Assembly: GCA_024516035.1 (NCBI GenBank)
Contig: CM044966.1
Coordinates: 20,530,576 to 20,594,575 of the forward strand
DNA: 64,000 nt
Reading direction: 5' to 3'
DNA from: Bactericera cockerelli
Taxonomy: Eukaryota > Arthropoda > Insecta > Hemiptera > Triozidae
Shown here: one piece after another, positions 39,910 to 50,591 of the stretch
How positions within the stretch are numbered: position 1 is the first letter of the stretch
Layout: every line of letters starts with the position of its first letter
The notes under the pieces: generated by a model
The model's input: the letters and a program-made list of their open reading frames with translations, nothing else
What the model was told of the DNA's origin: nothing
The model's database searches: none
Made by a program: the position numbers and the translations under genes

Positions 39910-41628
39910 ATGGAAGACGTTGAGGATTATGTGTTGATAAATACCCAAGTCAGCAAGAAGCTCTTGAAAATGTGGAACAATGTGAAGTACAGTGACACAA
40001 AATTTCTCGTAAACCAGACTCAGTTCCACGCGAGCAGTCATCTTGTGACTGTATCAAGTGACGCACTGGAGTATCTGGTTGACAATCACTACGAGAATTG
40101 TAATGACAGAGAAATCACAATCCCTAGTGTGAAGCATGCAGAGAGCTTTGCGAATATTCTCAGATACATCTATGGCCTTGAGATCAACTTTACTCAGATG
40201 AGTAAAGCTGTCATGTGTGAAGTGCTGCATCTGAGTGATACCTACGAACTGCCTGAATTCTCCAAGGAACTGAAATCTTTTCTGGGAAAATTGGATTCTT
40301 TCCAAGTTGATTCTGCAGTAGTTCTGCTGAACACTGCAAAGAAGTTTCATCTGGATGAACTCTATGAAAAATTGACTGTATTTGCTTATAAAAACACAGA
40401 GCAGTTAGTGAAACACGAGAGCTTCAAACAGTTACAGTTTGATGTACTGCGTGATTTATTAAAATCAGATTTTTTTTGTGCACCAGAAATAAATATACTC
40501 ACTGGTGTACTGGTCTGGCATAATGATATGAATGAGGGTCCAAGGAGGGAGTTCTTGAACAAGGAGGAAGAGAGTGAAAGTGTTGCCGAGGACACAGATG
40601 TTTCTGATTGTGAAACTGACCTGGATGAATTGGTTGAAACTGAATCAGGCGATGAAAATGAAGACAATAATTCAGCCAATGAAGACTGTGCTGATTCTTC
40701 AAGTCAAATGGCCCATGGTAACATTGTAGGAATTGAGTCCAAATATTCTGTTCAAGCAGACAAATGTGCAGAATTGGTGCAAACATTCTCTCAAAATGTA
40801 CTCAAATCATTGCTCTCTCACATTAGAATCACACTAATTTCTGTGTTTGACTATATGGAAGCATACACATTGTTCAAGTATCAAAAGAATATATTGGCAA
40901 ATAAAAAACATTTTTCATCAAAGATTGAACCACGGAAAAGATATGACACATCTAATTCTATTAATGACAAAGTTCAACCAAGCAATATCTCCCCAGAAGT
41001 TCCCCAACGCCCCCCTGTTTCTGTAGCGGTGGCAAGGGTAGCAACACAGGTGCCCCCTGCCTCTGCATCAACATCAAGCCCTGTCTCCGATGTGCTCAGC
41101 AGTGTGGCTGGAGTTAGCACAGCTCACCCTGCATCTGCTAATCAACAACCCGTGGCAAACATAAGAGAGGATCCTGGACAAGTTGTTAAACTTTCCTCCA
41201 GCAGCATACCTGCACCACCTAGAGCAGATATTTACTGTGTAAAAAAGACTTTTACTGTGCAAACCAGTGAATGTAAAAATTGGTTGGAATCAGTGGAGGA
41301 ACACACCTTTAGTAACAAGAAATGGAAAATGTATTTAAGGGTTAGGGATAAAAAAACAATTGACATCAATTTGCACTGCAAATCTCATGAACTCCATTGG
41401 GAAACAACTGTACCGTGTTCTTTTAGTCTAAAGCCTAGTCCTTATTATTATAGATATCCGTGTGTAAGTTTACCAAGTGATGGATCATTCAAGTCAATCA
41501 CATTGACATCTCAACAACCATGTGTGTATTTTGGTGAGTTCAAAAGTGGTTACTCATGTGACATGTCTTACTACAATTATAATAGTCCTTTCACTGTAGA
41601 AGCTCATTTTCATGCTGAGGTGAACTAG
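39910..41628 (+). CDS. BTB/POZ-BACK domain protein, single coding exon
   Basis: A 572-residue frame. The splice acceptor TTTTTGTTGCAG ends one base before the ATG, so a 5'-UTR exon lies upstream. Residues ~25-105 form a BTB domain (YSDTKFLV, FHASSHLVTVSSDALEYLV, ILRYIYG). Residues ~130-220 begin a BACK-like region (AVVLLNTAKKFHLDELYEKL, FDVLRDLLKSDFF, VLVWH). An acidic insert (~220-265) follows, then LKSLLSHIRITLIS completes the BACK-type helices. A Pro/Ser linker precedes a C-terminal ~140-residue domain (WKMYLRV, IDINLHC, VYFGEF) with the look of a MATH/TRAF-like beta sandwich. BTB-BACK proteins usually recruit substrates to Cullin-3; that role is inference. Codons are AT-rich, unlike the GC-rich exons of neighbouring genes. 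No AATAAA stands near the stop. Confidence 0.88.
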   Translation: MEDVEDYVLINTQVSKKLLKMWNNVKYSDTKFLVNQTQFHASSHLVTVSSDALEYLVDNHYENCNDREITIPSVKHAESFANILRYIYGLEINFTQMSKAVMCEVLHLSDTYELPEFSKELKSFLGKLDSFQVDSAVVLLNTAKKFHLDELYEKLTVFAYKNTEQLVKHESFKQLQFDVLRDLLKSDFFCAPEINILTGVLVWHNDMNEGPRREFLNKEEESESVAEDTDVSDCETDLDELVETESGDENEDNNSANEDCADSSSQMAHGNIVGIESKYSVQADKCAELVQTFSQNVLKSLLSHIRITLISVFDYMEAYTLFKYQKNILANKKHFSSKIEPRKRYDTSNSINDKVQPSNISPEVPQRPPVSVAVARVATQVPPASASTSSPVSDVLSSVAGVSTAHPASANQQPVANIREDPGQVVKLSSSSIPAPPRADIYCVKKTFTVQTSECKNWLESVEEHTFSNKKWKMYLRVRDKKTIDINLHCKSHELHWETTVPCSFSLKPSPYYYRYPCVSLPSDGSFKSITLTSQQPCVYFGEFKSGYSCDMSYYNYNSPFTVEAHFHAEVN

Positions 41629-42018
41629 CACAAGCATCATCCCAACTTATCCTTCTCTAACTTTATTCACAATTTTCATTTTTACTTTCTGTCCAGATTA
41701 TAGTATAATAATAATACTATTAGTGGAAGGTAACCAACTGGCAAGGCTTGATGCATTCTCTTTTTTAAGTTGTTTATAGAGAAAGAAAAAAGTTTGCATA
41801 TGTTTAGTCACAATGAGTCATTAAAAAGAGATGAGTTTTACTGTTACACAGCTGTTTTTATTTCATAACCGTATAACAGGAGCTGGTCTGTGTTTTAGCA
41901 TAGCATGTTGATTTGTGGAAACCATCGTTCGCCGGCCTACATCTTTGCGTACTCAGCGCTAGTGTATCAAAGGAGTCTCCTCTCCCCGTCCCACACAATA
42001 TTTCTTCCCCTTATCAAA
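41629..42018. other. 3' flank of the BTB gene
   Basis: Contains a short piece of SINE family 2 tail (ATTAGTGGAAGGTAACCA near 41720) and otherwise unique sequence. No further gene seen. Confidence 0.4.
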
Positions 42019-42259
42019 TCTCTATATATAAATGTCAAAGTCACTCACTGACCACTAACCACTGACTGATCATCGCTCTACAGCCCAAACCGTAAGTCCT
42101 AGGAAGCTGAAATTTGGTAGGTAGCTTTGTCTTATAGTCTAGATGTGCAATAAGACGGGATTTTTCGAAACTCCCACTACAACACCTGCCATTGGCGAAA
42201 AAGGATTTTTTGCTTTCACGGCCATGCCTCGGCCCGCAAAGCGGGCGACAGCCCGCTAG
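42019..42259 (+). mobile_element. Helitron-like non-autonomous repeat, copy 2
   Basis: Subfamily A, ends GCGACAGCCCGCTAG. Directly followed by a second copy. Confidence 0.55.
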
Positions 42260-42482
42260 TCTTAATATATAAATGTCAAAGTCACTGACTGATCATCGCT
42301 CTACAGCCCAAACCGTAAGTCCTAGGAAGCTGAAATTTGGTAGGTAGCTTTGTCTTATAGTCTAGATGTGCAATAAGACGGGATTTTTCGAAATTCCCAC
42401 TACAACACCTGCCATTGGCGAAAAAGGATTTTTTGCTTTCACGGCCATGCCTCGGCCCGCAAAGCGGGCGACAGCCTGCTTG
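42260..42482 (+). mobile_element. Helitron-like non-autonomous repeat, copy 3
   Basis: Head-to-tail with the previous copy and nearly identical to it; the 3' end reads CCTGCTTG, a changed CTAG. As at 2600-3050, two copies lie in tandem. Confidence 0.55.
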
Positions 42483-42639
42483 TGTAAACATAAACATAAA
42501 TAGACCGCAAGAAATATTCTACTCCTTTGCAATGGTGTCGCGCTATGTGGCGTTTCCATGCAACTGGGGTTTGTTTTCTCACTTCTTAATTCTACACGCT
42601 ATGGTTTTAGTTTGCCCATCCTGCAGTATGCCTTCCTCT

Positions 42640-42720
42640 CTGATGCGCAAGAAGTGACACAATACTTCCTCATTAGGTGCTTGATCTACAAGTGTGGAAG
42701 AATACCCTTTCAAACAACTG
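42640..42720 (-). mobile_element. SINE family 6 fragment, inverted
   Basis: GTGACACAATACTTCC..CATTAGGTGCT matches the body of the copy at 63565-63838. Confidence 0.45.
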
Positions 42721-42943
42721 TAGAGAAATTTTTAATGAATTTTTTTTTGTTTTTCTACAAGGGATGCAATTATCTAACCTCTAACTGAAAAGAGTCATAA
42801 ACCAGTTACTTAATATGAGTAACAACCAGTTACGTGGCTGTGTGGACTTACTTTTGGTCCACTACCAAAAAAGAAAAGAAAAAAGAGTAACAAACGGCTT
42901 TGCCACTCATGTGTAGACGGCATAATAGTACAGTAGGTATAAT

Positions 42944-43147
42944 AATAATAATATCGCCTTATTTATACCGCTCGATTAGGACTATTAAAGTCTCATTATT
43001 CCAGCAGTAAGCCCAAGACATTTTATTATGTGGTAAAAATCCCAAATGGGAGGATAACTTGTCATGTCCCGGCTGGGGTTCGAACCCGCGACCTCTGGAA
43101 TCTCTTGATTCACCGAGTGACGCCTTTACCACGGAGCTACCGGGACA
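42944..43147 (-). mobile_element. tRNA-like SINE, family 1
   Basis: Complete inverted copy with intact box A and box B (minus strand GGTTCGAACCCC). Confidence 0.7.
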
Positions 43148-43222
43148 GACATGGTATAGTTGGTATACTCATATGTTTATTTATTAATGATACTGATAAT
43201 TTTTGTTGTACGACACATGTAA

Positions 43223-43445
43223 TCTTGCCGACCTCAGTGGTTAAGACGATTGGTTACTGACGCGGAGGTTGCGGGTTCGAATCCCGGCCGGAGCGGAAAA
43301 TTCTGACCGACTTTAGCCGTTTCTAAAAATCCAGAATGACATACGGGTGTAAAAGTAAAGTGTCCTGAGGTAATGCGAAAGCGGTTTCGGGGCACAATTA
43401 CCTTTAAAAAAGGTAATCTCGTAGCAGAAATAAATAATTCACTAA
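43223..43445 (+). mobile_element. tRNA-like SINE, family 5
   Basis: The head GCCGACCTCAGTGGTTAAGA with box B GGGTTCGAATCCCGGC is followed by a body not shared with other families (GGTGTAAAAGTAAAGTGTCC, then a GGTAAT..ATTACC hairpin-like part) and an AAATAAATAA end. Confidence 0.65.
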
Positions 43446-43567
43446 TCAATAATTTCAATACAAATCACAACTTTGAATACGGTGAAGTCACAAATTCGAC
43501 TTATCACAGAATCTTTATTTATCAAACCAATGAAAGGTAATAATGAGATAATAGTATTTCAACATAT

Positions 43568-43779
43568 CGTCAGCTGGAAGGTAAAACTGACCATCTCCAT
43601 TTGGTCATTGAAATCTCCACCAGTCTTTCAGGTAAAATTTGTTTTTTCGCTTTTTCCCGCGCAGATGTTTAAATACTACCGAACTTTTTAGCCAATAGTT
43701 AGGTTAATTTCCGACCAGATTAACGAAAAATCAAGAAATGACCAACTGTCACTTGGTCAGTTTTACCTTCTAGCCGACG
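43568..43779. mobile_element. MITE with ~25-bp terminal inverted repeats
   Basis: The left end CGTCAGCTGGAAGGTAAAAC and the right end GTTTTACCTTCTAGCCGACG are imperfect inverses, both continuing with TGACCA / TGGTCA. 212 bp, no ORF. Confidence 0.75.
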
Positions 43780-44027
43780 ATAAATGGTTCTGATTTGATA
43801 TCGAAGTGATTGGGCCGTATTCATAAAAAGAAACAAAAGCTTTTACTTCCTAAATTTGAAGTAATTGCTTCAGTTGGTATTCATAAAGTTTTGAGAACAA
43901 AAGCTTTTACTTCCTAAATTTGAAGTAATTGCTTCAGTCGGTATTCATAAAGTTTTGAGAGGAGAAGCTTTTCTTTCTTTGGAAGAAAATGGTACTTGGG
44001 TTTTCATAAAGGTGACCCATTCAGTTC

Positions 44028-44240
44028 ATCCCGATTGCTCAGTGGTCAAGGCGTCCGTCTGGTAATCCTGAGTTCGCGGGTTCAAAGCCCAGCCGGGACA
44101 TGACAAGTTATCCTCCCATTTGGGATTACGAACACATAATAATACGTCTTGGGCTTACTGCTGGAATAATGGGACTCAATAGTCTAAATCGGGTAGTACA
44201 CGCCTTGCTTGTACATTATTAGATTATTCTCTGGGCGATA
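44028..44240 (+). mobile_element. tRNA-like SINE, family 1 variant head
   Basis: The head reads GATTGCTCAGTGGTCAAGGC with box B GGGTTCAAAGCCC, followed by the standard family 1 tail. It could be a chimaera of another tRNA head with this body. Confidence 0.6.
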
Positions 44241-44253
44241 TTATTATTATTAT

Positions 44254-44444
44254 GTCTGTCTCGGTAGCTCAGTGGTAAAGGCGGCACTGTGTAAATCCAG
44301 AGATTGTGGGTTCGAAAACAACCCGGGACATGACAAGTTATCCTCCCATTTGGGATTACGACCACATAATAATACGTCTTGGGCTTACTGCTAGAATCCT
44401 ATTAGTCTAAATCTTGCAGTATAAATAAGGCGATATTATTATTC
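44254..44444 (+). mobile_element. tRNA-like SINE, family 1
   Basis: Second copy in the same MITE, with a shortened head (the CCAGAGATTCC part is partly deleted). Confidence 0.65.
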
Positions 44445-44928
44445 TTTTTTATAATAGATCCTCCAACTTCAACATGGAACTATTGCTAACGAGTAAAAAC
44501 AAATGTTTATGAATACGAAAATGATCAAATATGCTTTTACTTCTACCTTTTTCTCACGAGCCATTTCTTCATTTTTATGAATACGGCCCCTTATCAACGC
44601 CTTCTCAAACAAACAAAAACCAATCTTCATAAATAATTTAAGGACAATTTTTTTTTGTTATGACAGAGCGAGAAAAAATATGTTTATGAAATAATATGAA
44701 GATACATATGAAGATACATAACTTGAGGATACATTTCATATCTTGTATGAAGGTACAATCTTTTTCTTGTATGAAGATATTGAAGATACATTTTTTATCT
44801 TTTATGAAGATACAAGATACATTTCATATCTTCTATAAAGATATTATAGAATTTTTAGTAAAACTATATTAAAGTTTTACTAAAAAGAAAAAGATACATA
44901 ACTTAAAAATTTATTTGGGGCTGTTTTT

Positions 44929-45040
44929 TACTTTCCTTATACTGTAATAAGGAAAGTATTGTAGGTATTCGTCGAAAATTTGACCTACCCAGTTTTTCAC
45001 ATTTCTGGACGAATCATAGCGTCAGGACACCAAAAAAGTT
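44929..45040 (+). repeat. 640-bp dispersed element, 5' fragment
   Basis: Starts TTTACTTTCCTTATACTGTA as in 969-1617 and breaks off at CACCAAAAAAGTTATT. Confidence 0.6.
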
Positions 45041-45144
45041 ATTCTTGTTGTTCAAGATCCTCTAAGAGAATAATTCTCTAGTGAAAAGTAACCAGGTAAC
45101 CATGCACCAAGCGAGGTTACTGCTCAAAGCACTTTCTACCACCT

Positions 45145-45345
45145 AACCTAGCGGTAGCATGCTCGGCTTGCACTCCAGGTGACCCGGGTTCGAATCCCGG
45201 CGGGGTCGGAATTTTTTCAGCTCTGTACTTTGGATGTCCGGGCCTACCCTAGCCTCGTGAGGACAGTTATAGAGTAGAGAGGGCAACAACCAGTGGCGGC
45301 ATTACGAGATAGATATTGGAATATGATGGTTGGTTGGAGATATTT
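45145..45345 (+). mobile_element. tRNA-like SINE, family 7
   Basis: The head CTAGCGGTAGCATGCTCGGC with GGGTTCGAATCCCGGC looks close to a tRNA 3' half, then changes to CTCTGTACTTTGGATGTCCG and GATGGTTGGTTGGAG. The acceptor stem cannot be closed, so it is not called a tRNA gene. A fragment of SINE family 2 precedes it (45065-45145). Confidence 0.55.
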
Positions 45346-45505
45346 TTCAAAAAGTACTTAAGTACTTATAGTGAAACACAACAAGAAAAAGATAATGTAA
45401 TCTTAATAAAATAAAACTTATTATTACTATACATAATATGATGCATTAGCATTAGTCAACGCTACCCACTAAAAATTGTGAAATAATAATACAAATAACT
45501 AGCAA

Positions 45506-45655
45506 TCGACCTCGGTAGTTTGAACGATAAGGCGGTGAACTTGTAATCTGGAGGTCGGTGGTTCCAGTCCCAAGTTAATCAAAAATTTGGAAAAGCCAGT
45601 TATTGGAGTAGTTGTGATGTCACGATTGAGATTAACACAAATATGAGAACTTTCA
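45506..45655 (+). mobile_element. tRNA-like SINE, family 4
   Basis: CGATAAGGCGGTGAACTTGT and GAGATTAACACAAATATGAG identify the family. Confidence 0.55.
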
Positions 45656-45749
45656 TACGAGTATAAGTATAAGTAGTGCTTTATTTAGACTGTCAGCGCA
45701 AGACAGGTAGTCCCATTGTGCCAACAGTTTAACAGAGCATCTCTCCATT

Positions 45750-45935
45750 TCTTTGAGTATAAATACACACAGCCTGGCTGAGGGACTATAAACAGGGAGT
45801 AGACTAGCATTGGCTTGGTTCTGGGGGCCCTTGTCAATTATTAGCCTCCTTCTATAGACAATGGTAGAAGTGCTGAGTCATTCCTCTACTGCCTAGCTAC
45901 CATCGTTCACGATGACGCCAACCTATGATGATAAA
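45750..45935 (-). repeat. Inverted copy of the 18.2-kb dispersed repeat
   Basis: Carries a single CCTGGCTGAGGGACTATAAA unit where 18390-18615 has about six. Confidence 0.6.
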
Positions 45936-45950
45936 TACACTTTATTTATA

Positions 45951-45956
45951 CTCAAA
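45951..45956 (-). promoter_or_regulatory. Candidate polyadenylation signal for the PLA2G15-like gene
   Basis: AATAAA on the minus strand about 520 nt past the stop codon. Another is at about 45681-45686. Several repeats lie in between, so the true 3' end is undecided. Confidence 0.25.
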
Positions 45957-46025
45957 TGAGCTTTAGTTCTCGTAATGTCGATGCTACCCACTAAAAATTG
46001 TGACATAATAACACAAAAAACTAGC

Positions 46026-46185
46026 TCTTATAACCGACTTCAGTAGCTTGATCGATAAGGCGGCGGACTTGTAACCTGGAGGTCGGTGGTTCAAGTCCCG
46101 GTTTCAGAGTAGTTTTAGTAAAGGGAGTTTGAATAGTTGTGACATCACGAAAGTGATTAACACAAATATGATACCTTAACTTAAC
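46026..46185 (+). mobile_element. tRNA-like SINE, family 4
   Basis: Best-preserved copy: AGTAGCTTGATCGATAAGGC, GGTGGTTCAAGTCCCGG, then GTGATTAACACAAATATGAT. Confidence 0.65.
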
Positions 46186-46199
46186 TAGCTCTTATAACC

Positions 46200-46246
46200 A
46201 CTCGAGGGCTACAGATGGAACAGCTACCTCACCCGCCTGAGTAGTC
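46200..46246 (-). pseudogene. Partial duplicate of the PLA2G15-like terminal exon end
   Basis: GAGGGCTACAGATGGAACAG..CACCCGCCTGAG repeats the last ~33 nt of coding sequence and the stop codon of the terminal exon, 270 bp further on. The SINE at 46248 lies between the two copies. Confidence 0.85.
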
Positions 46247-46247
46247 T

Positions 46248-46459
46248 GTCCCGTTAGCTCAGTGGTAAAGGCGACACTCTGGGAATCCAGAGATTCCAGA
46301 GGTCGTGGGTTCGAAACCCAGCCGGGACATGACAAGTTATCCTCCCATATGGGATTTTTACCACATAATAATATGTCTTGGGCTTACTGCTGGAATAGTG
46401 GGACTTTAATAGTCTTAATCGGGCAGTATAAATAAGGCGATATTATTATTATTATTATA
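46248..46459 (+). mobile_element. tRNA-like SINE, family 1, in the PLA2G15-like 3' UTR
   Basis: Full length with near-consensus boxes. It lies antisense to the gene and starts 17 nt beyond the stop codon, so it must form part of the 3' UTR. Confidence 0.75.
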
Positions 46460-46475
46460 GAGGCGGGTGGAGGGG

Positions 46476-49400
46476 CTACAGATGGAACAGCTGCCTCACC
46501 CGCCTGAGCAGGGACGGACGCGGCTGGGGCAGACGGAGCAACTCGGTCAGGTAGCTGAGCAGCGCTTTGTCCCCGAGGAGACTCATGTGGTCCGCGCCTG
46601 GGAACTCCCGGTGGAACAGGGGCGGACTCTGGCGGCCCGCCCAGGCGAGGCAGCCTCGTAGGGAGCGCAGGTTCACCGTGCCGTCCCCGTCATCCATCTC
46701 GTACTGGGGGGAGGCGGGGAACTTGCCCGCGCTGCTGTACACGAGCCTGAGTAGTATATAATATGGTGTTATCGCGAAATACGTGCCCATTTTTTTCAAA
46801 GCTCCGTGTGCGCGTGGGTGAGTAAGTGTGTGTGAGCAACAGATTGTGCAGTGGTAAAAAAGTAATATATGAATAGTTGTCTAGAAGAACCACCTATGTG
46901 TTTTTGGGCACTTTTCAGTAGGGTACTTTTAGTAATACCATTATTGCAGCACCCAAATGCTCTGTTTTGACGAAAAAAGACGAATAAAAACGAGTAGGAA
47001 CAAAATTTTTGTATGCTGACTTCTCTAGTGATTCAAGCACTGAGATCATAATTATAACATAGAGGGAACCCGATGTATCAAGATTTGCGTCCAAGAGGGA
47101 CCATCAGCTGATTTCAAAATCAGTGCCGGAGTTGTAGTAATTTTTCTCTCGCGAAAGAGTGGGTACCTAAACGTCCTGATTCTTCTAAAATAATAATTTT
47201 ACTTTTTTCATACTTACATAATTTAGTTATTTTTGTCTTTGCTTCCTCTTTTACTTTTCTTATTTTCTACTTATTATGTAGTAATATAAGATTTGGTATC
47301 TTACGTGAAAATTAAGGATGTTTAGAAATCCGCCATTGCATGAGGTAAACAAAAAATTCAAATAAATTGAACCAATCAGAAGCGGGGATTTGTTGAAAGA
47401 GGGACCATCAGCTGTTCAAAGTTGGACGCATAAATTTGTTCAACTCGAGATAGGCAAGGTTCCCTCTATGTTATATGATCTCAGTGGGTCAAAAGGTAAT
47501 TAATCTATGTCTTTTTATATGTAATGTGTGTAATAATAATAATAATATTTTTTAATTTCATTTATTTATTAAAGTGTATACAACAAAACAGTTGGAGTTC
47601 AACTTATAACATTGTGGCACACCCTATAGAAAACAATTTAAGGGTATGAAAAAACAAAGCTTGAAGTAATAATAATAATAATTATCTTTAGTGGAACTTA
47701 ACCACCAGGCGAGGTTAATGCTCAAAGCATTTTCTGCCACCCAACCCTCAGAGTCTTATTATTATGTGTGGTCACAAATCAAATTAATGAGGAAAAATTC
47801 ATGCACTGGGTGGGATTCGAACCAACGGATCTCTGCGCTACCTGGATTACCAGACTAGCGCGTTAACCACTTAACTACCAGTGCACGTTAAAATATGAAA
47901 AAAATTGAAATCGGAGCAAAAAATATTTTTTTTTCTACAAAAACGAACACAATACTTCCGATTTCTAATATTAGAAATTTCTCGGAAGTAATTAATCTTG
48001 TTCTTTATTTTACTGCACATATTTCTAAGTTTTATTTTAAATTTCTGTTATTAATTTGTTGTTGTTGATTGTTTTGTAAAAAATAAATAAAGTGTAAATA
48101 AATAAAAGATTAAAAATTAAATAAGGGAAAGTGAAAGAAGAAGAATACCAGCCTCCGTGGCGTAAACGGTTGTGACTACTGCCCGTAGTCCAGAGTTCCC
48201 GAGTTCAACTCCCGGCTGGGGCAGACTTTTCGAAGAAAATTCTGTTCCATCCAAACACGTGAGGCTGGCATTTCCGGCCTTCCCAGGCTGGGTGAGGTTA
48301 ATGTGGGTAGATGGTACGATTCCCAGCGAATGGAGGGTAAAACCCCCGTCCTAATCCAGGACGTTAAATCAAATAAAATCGTTGGCGCTAGGAAGGGCAT
48401 CCAGCTGTAAAAAAATGTGCCAAAACCAATCAACCTCAACCATGAGGTTGAACAACGTCGACCCTGCTTGAGCGGGATAAGACAGAGTAAAAGAAGAAGA
48501 AGAAGAATACTCACTTCTTGGGCGTGCTCACATGGAGTCCATGCAAACAGTGCACCTCCACTCCCGGGGGTCTCAAGTCCAGCGCGTACTGCTCCACATC
48601 TTGCCGCATCTCCCAGCCCTGCATGTTGTCCAGGTCCCTGCGGGGACAGAGGAGCGAAAGGGTCAAACATAGTGTAGTCATAAGTATTTTTTTAGGCTAT
48701 ATAGTCATAAGTGTTTTTTTTTTTTTTTTTTAGTTCTAGTCATAAGTGTTTAATATTATTGTGTTTTTTTTTTGTATTTTATTGTAAAAATGGGCTTAAC
48801 TCGTAAACTTGTAAAAAAAAAAAAAAAAAAATATAGTTCATTCAGGCGCGGCCGGAGGGAAATTATAATAATAATAAGACTGAAAATAGTTTTAGTGAGA
48901 TAGACTGAAATGTCTCCTCACTATTAACTTAGAAGCAAAAAACAGTGTATCTACCTCGAAATAATAATAATAAATCATTTGTTTTATTTTTTATATATTT
49001 TTTTTTTTGTTTACAGAGGACCCATCCTAATCCATTTTTTTGGCTTCTAAGAAATTGTTTTGGGGATATGCTTTCCCCCAGACCAAAAAAGGGATTTAAA
49101 GAGTCACCAGAGCGTACTGCTCCACGTCCTGTCGCATCTCCCAGCCCTGCATGTTGTCCAGGTCCCTGCGGGGACAGAGGAGCGAAAGGGTCAAACATAG
49201 TTCAGACGGGGACAGAGGAGCGAAAGGGTCAAACACAGTTCAGACGCGGCCGGAGGGAAATTCTTCTTCTTCTTTTACTCTGTCTTATCCCGCTCAAGCA
49301 GGGTCGACGTTGTTCAACCTCATGGTTGAGGTTCATTGGTTTTGGCACATTTTTTAGGCTGGACGACCTTCCTAACGCCAACGATTCTATTTGATTTAAC

Positions 49401-50549
49401 TAAACTCGTATTATAGTTAGGAGGGAAATTATAATAATAATAATAAATCCTTTGTTTTATTTTTTATATTTTTTTTTGTTTACAGAGGACCCATCCTAAT
49501 CCATTTTTTTTGGCTTCTAAGAAATTGTTTTGGGGATACTTTCCCCCAGACCAAAAAAGGGATTTAAAGAGTCACTCTTTTAGTTCCTAAAGAGTCTGAG
49601 TAAAACCAGTTCTCGTAGGATCACCGGAGTTAAGCAAAGTCCAGCGAGGTGAAGACTTCGTGTCACACATTATTATTGAAAGTCACAGAGTAAGAACTCA
49701 CTGGAAGTAGTTTCTCATTAAGGGTTGGGTGGAGGAGATTGCCACAGGCAATAACCCCGCCCTTTAGTTAGGACATATATTACGTATAAATTTATTTATT
49801 TTTTCTTTATTTTTTTTATTCTATTATATGTATTGTATTTTATTTTGTAATTATTTGTGTTGTATATAATATAAGGGCTCTAGTATCAAAACCGGCTCTC
49901 TTCACTTTTTCTAATTTTACAGGATGGGCAAAAAAACATATTGAACGATAACCTTTAATCAATTTATTTGATTGTGGAGAAAGAACAGTTTGAAAATGAA
50001 CGCATATTTTACAACAGAATTACTATGGGAGAGAGTAGGTTTTGAGATGTTATGTCCTTTAATCAATTTATTTGATTGTGGAGAGAGAACAGTTTGAAAA
50101 TTAACGCATATTTTACAACAGAATTACTATGGGAGAGAGAGTAGGTTTTGAGATGTAATGTTTTTTTCAGTCTATGCGACTTTAAAAAGAGATTCCAGGG
50201 GTACCACAACCTCATTTTCAATTTTTTTTGGAGAGAGCCGGTTTTGATACTAGAGCCCTATGTCCTATTAATAAAGTGTAAAAAAAAAAAAAAAAATTCA
50301 CAGAGTAAGAACTCACTGGAAGTAGTCTCTCATTAAGAAAGTCATAGAGTAAGAACTCACTAGAAGTAGTCTCTCATAAAAAGAAGAAGAAAAATGGGGG
50401 GGGGGGGGGGGGAAATTATGTGGCACTGCAAAATAATAGCATGTAGTAATTGTTTTTTTTTAAATTTATTATGTAAAGTAAAATTTATTTAAAAATAAAA
50501 AAAATAAAAAAATTATTGTTCAACTATCTTTTTTATTCTATTCTATTCA

Positions 50550-50591
<42 letters not shown>

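Larger units (their letters stand above)
43812..44589. mobile_element. MITE with GGGCCGTATTCAT ends, containing two nested SINEs
   Basis: The ends GGGCCGTATTCATAAAAA and TTTTTATGAATACGGCCC are perfect 18-bp inverse repeats. The left part has an internal direct repeat of AGCTTTTACTTCCTAAATTT. SINE family 1 copies at 44028 and 44254 are inserted inside. Without them the element is about 380 bp. Confidence 0.75.

Noticed and set aside
42282..42657. Short frames with RPLCGPRHG or similar
   Set aside because: Encoded by Helitron-like repeats; the same peptides arise at 28074 and 62147.
45145..45215. tRNA gene candidate
   Set aside because: T-arm is good, but the 5' half is displaced and a repeat-like tail follows.
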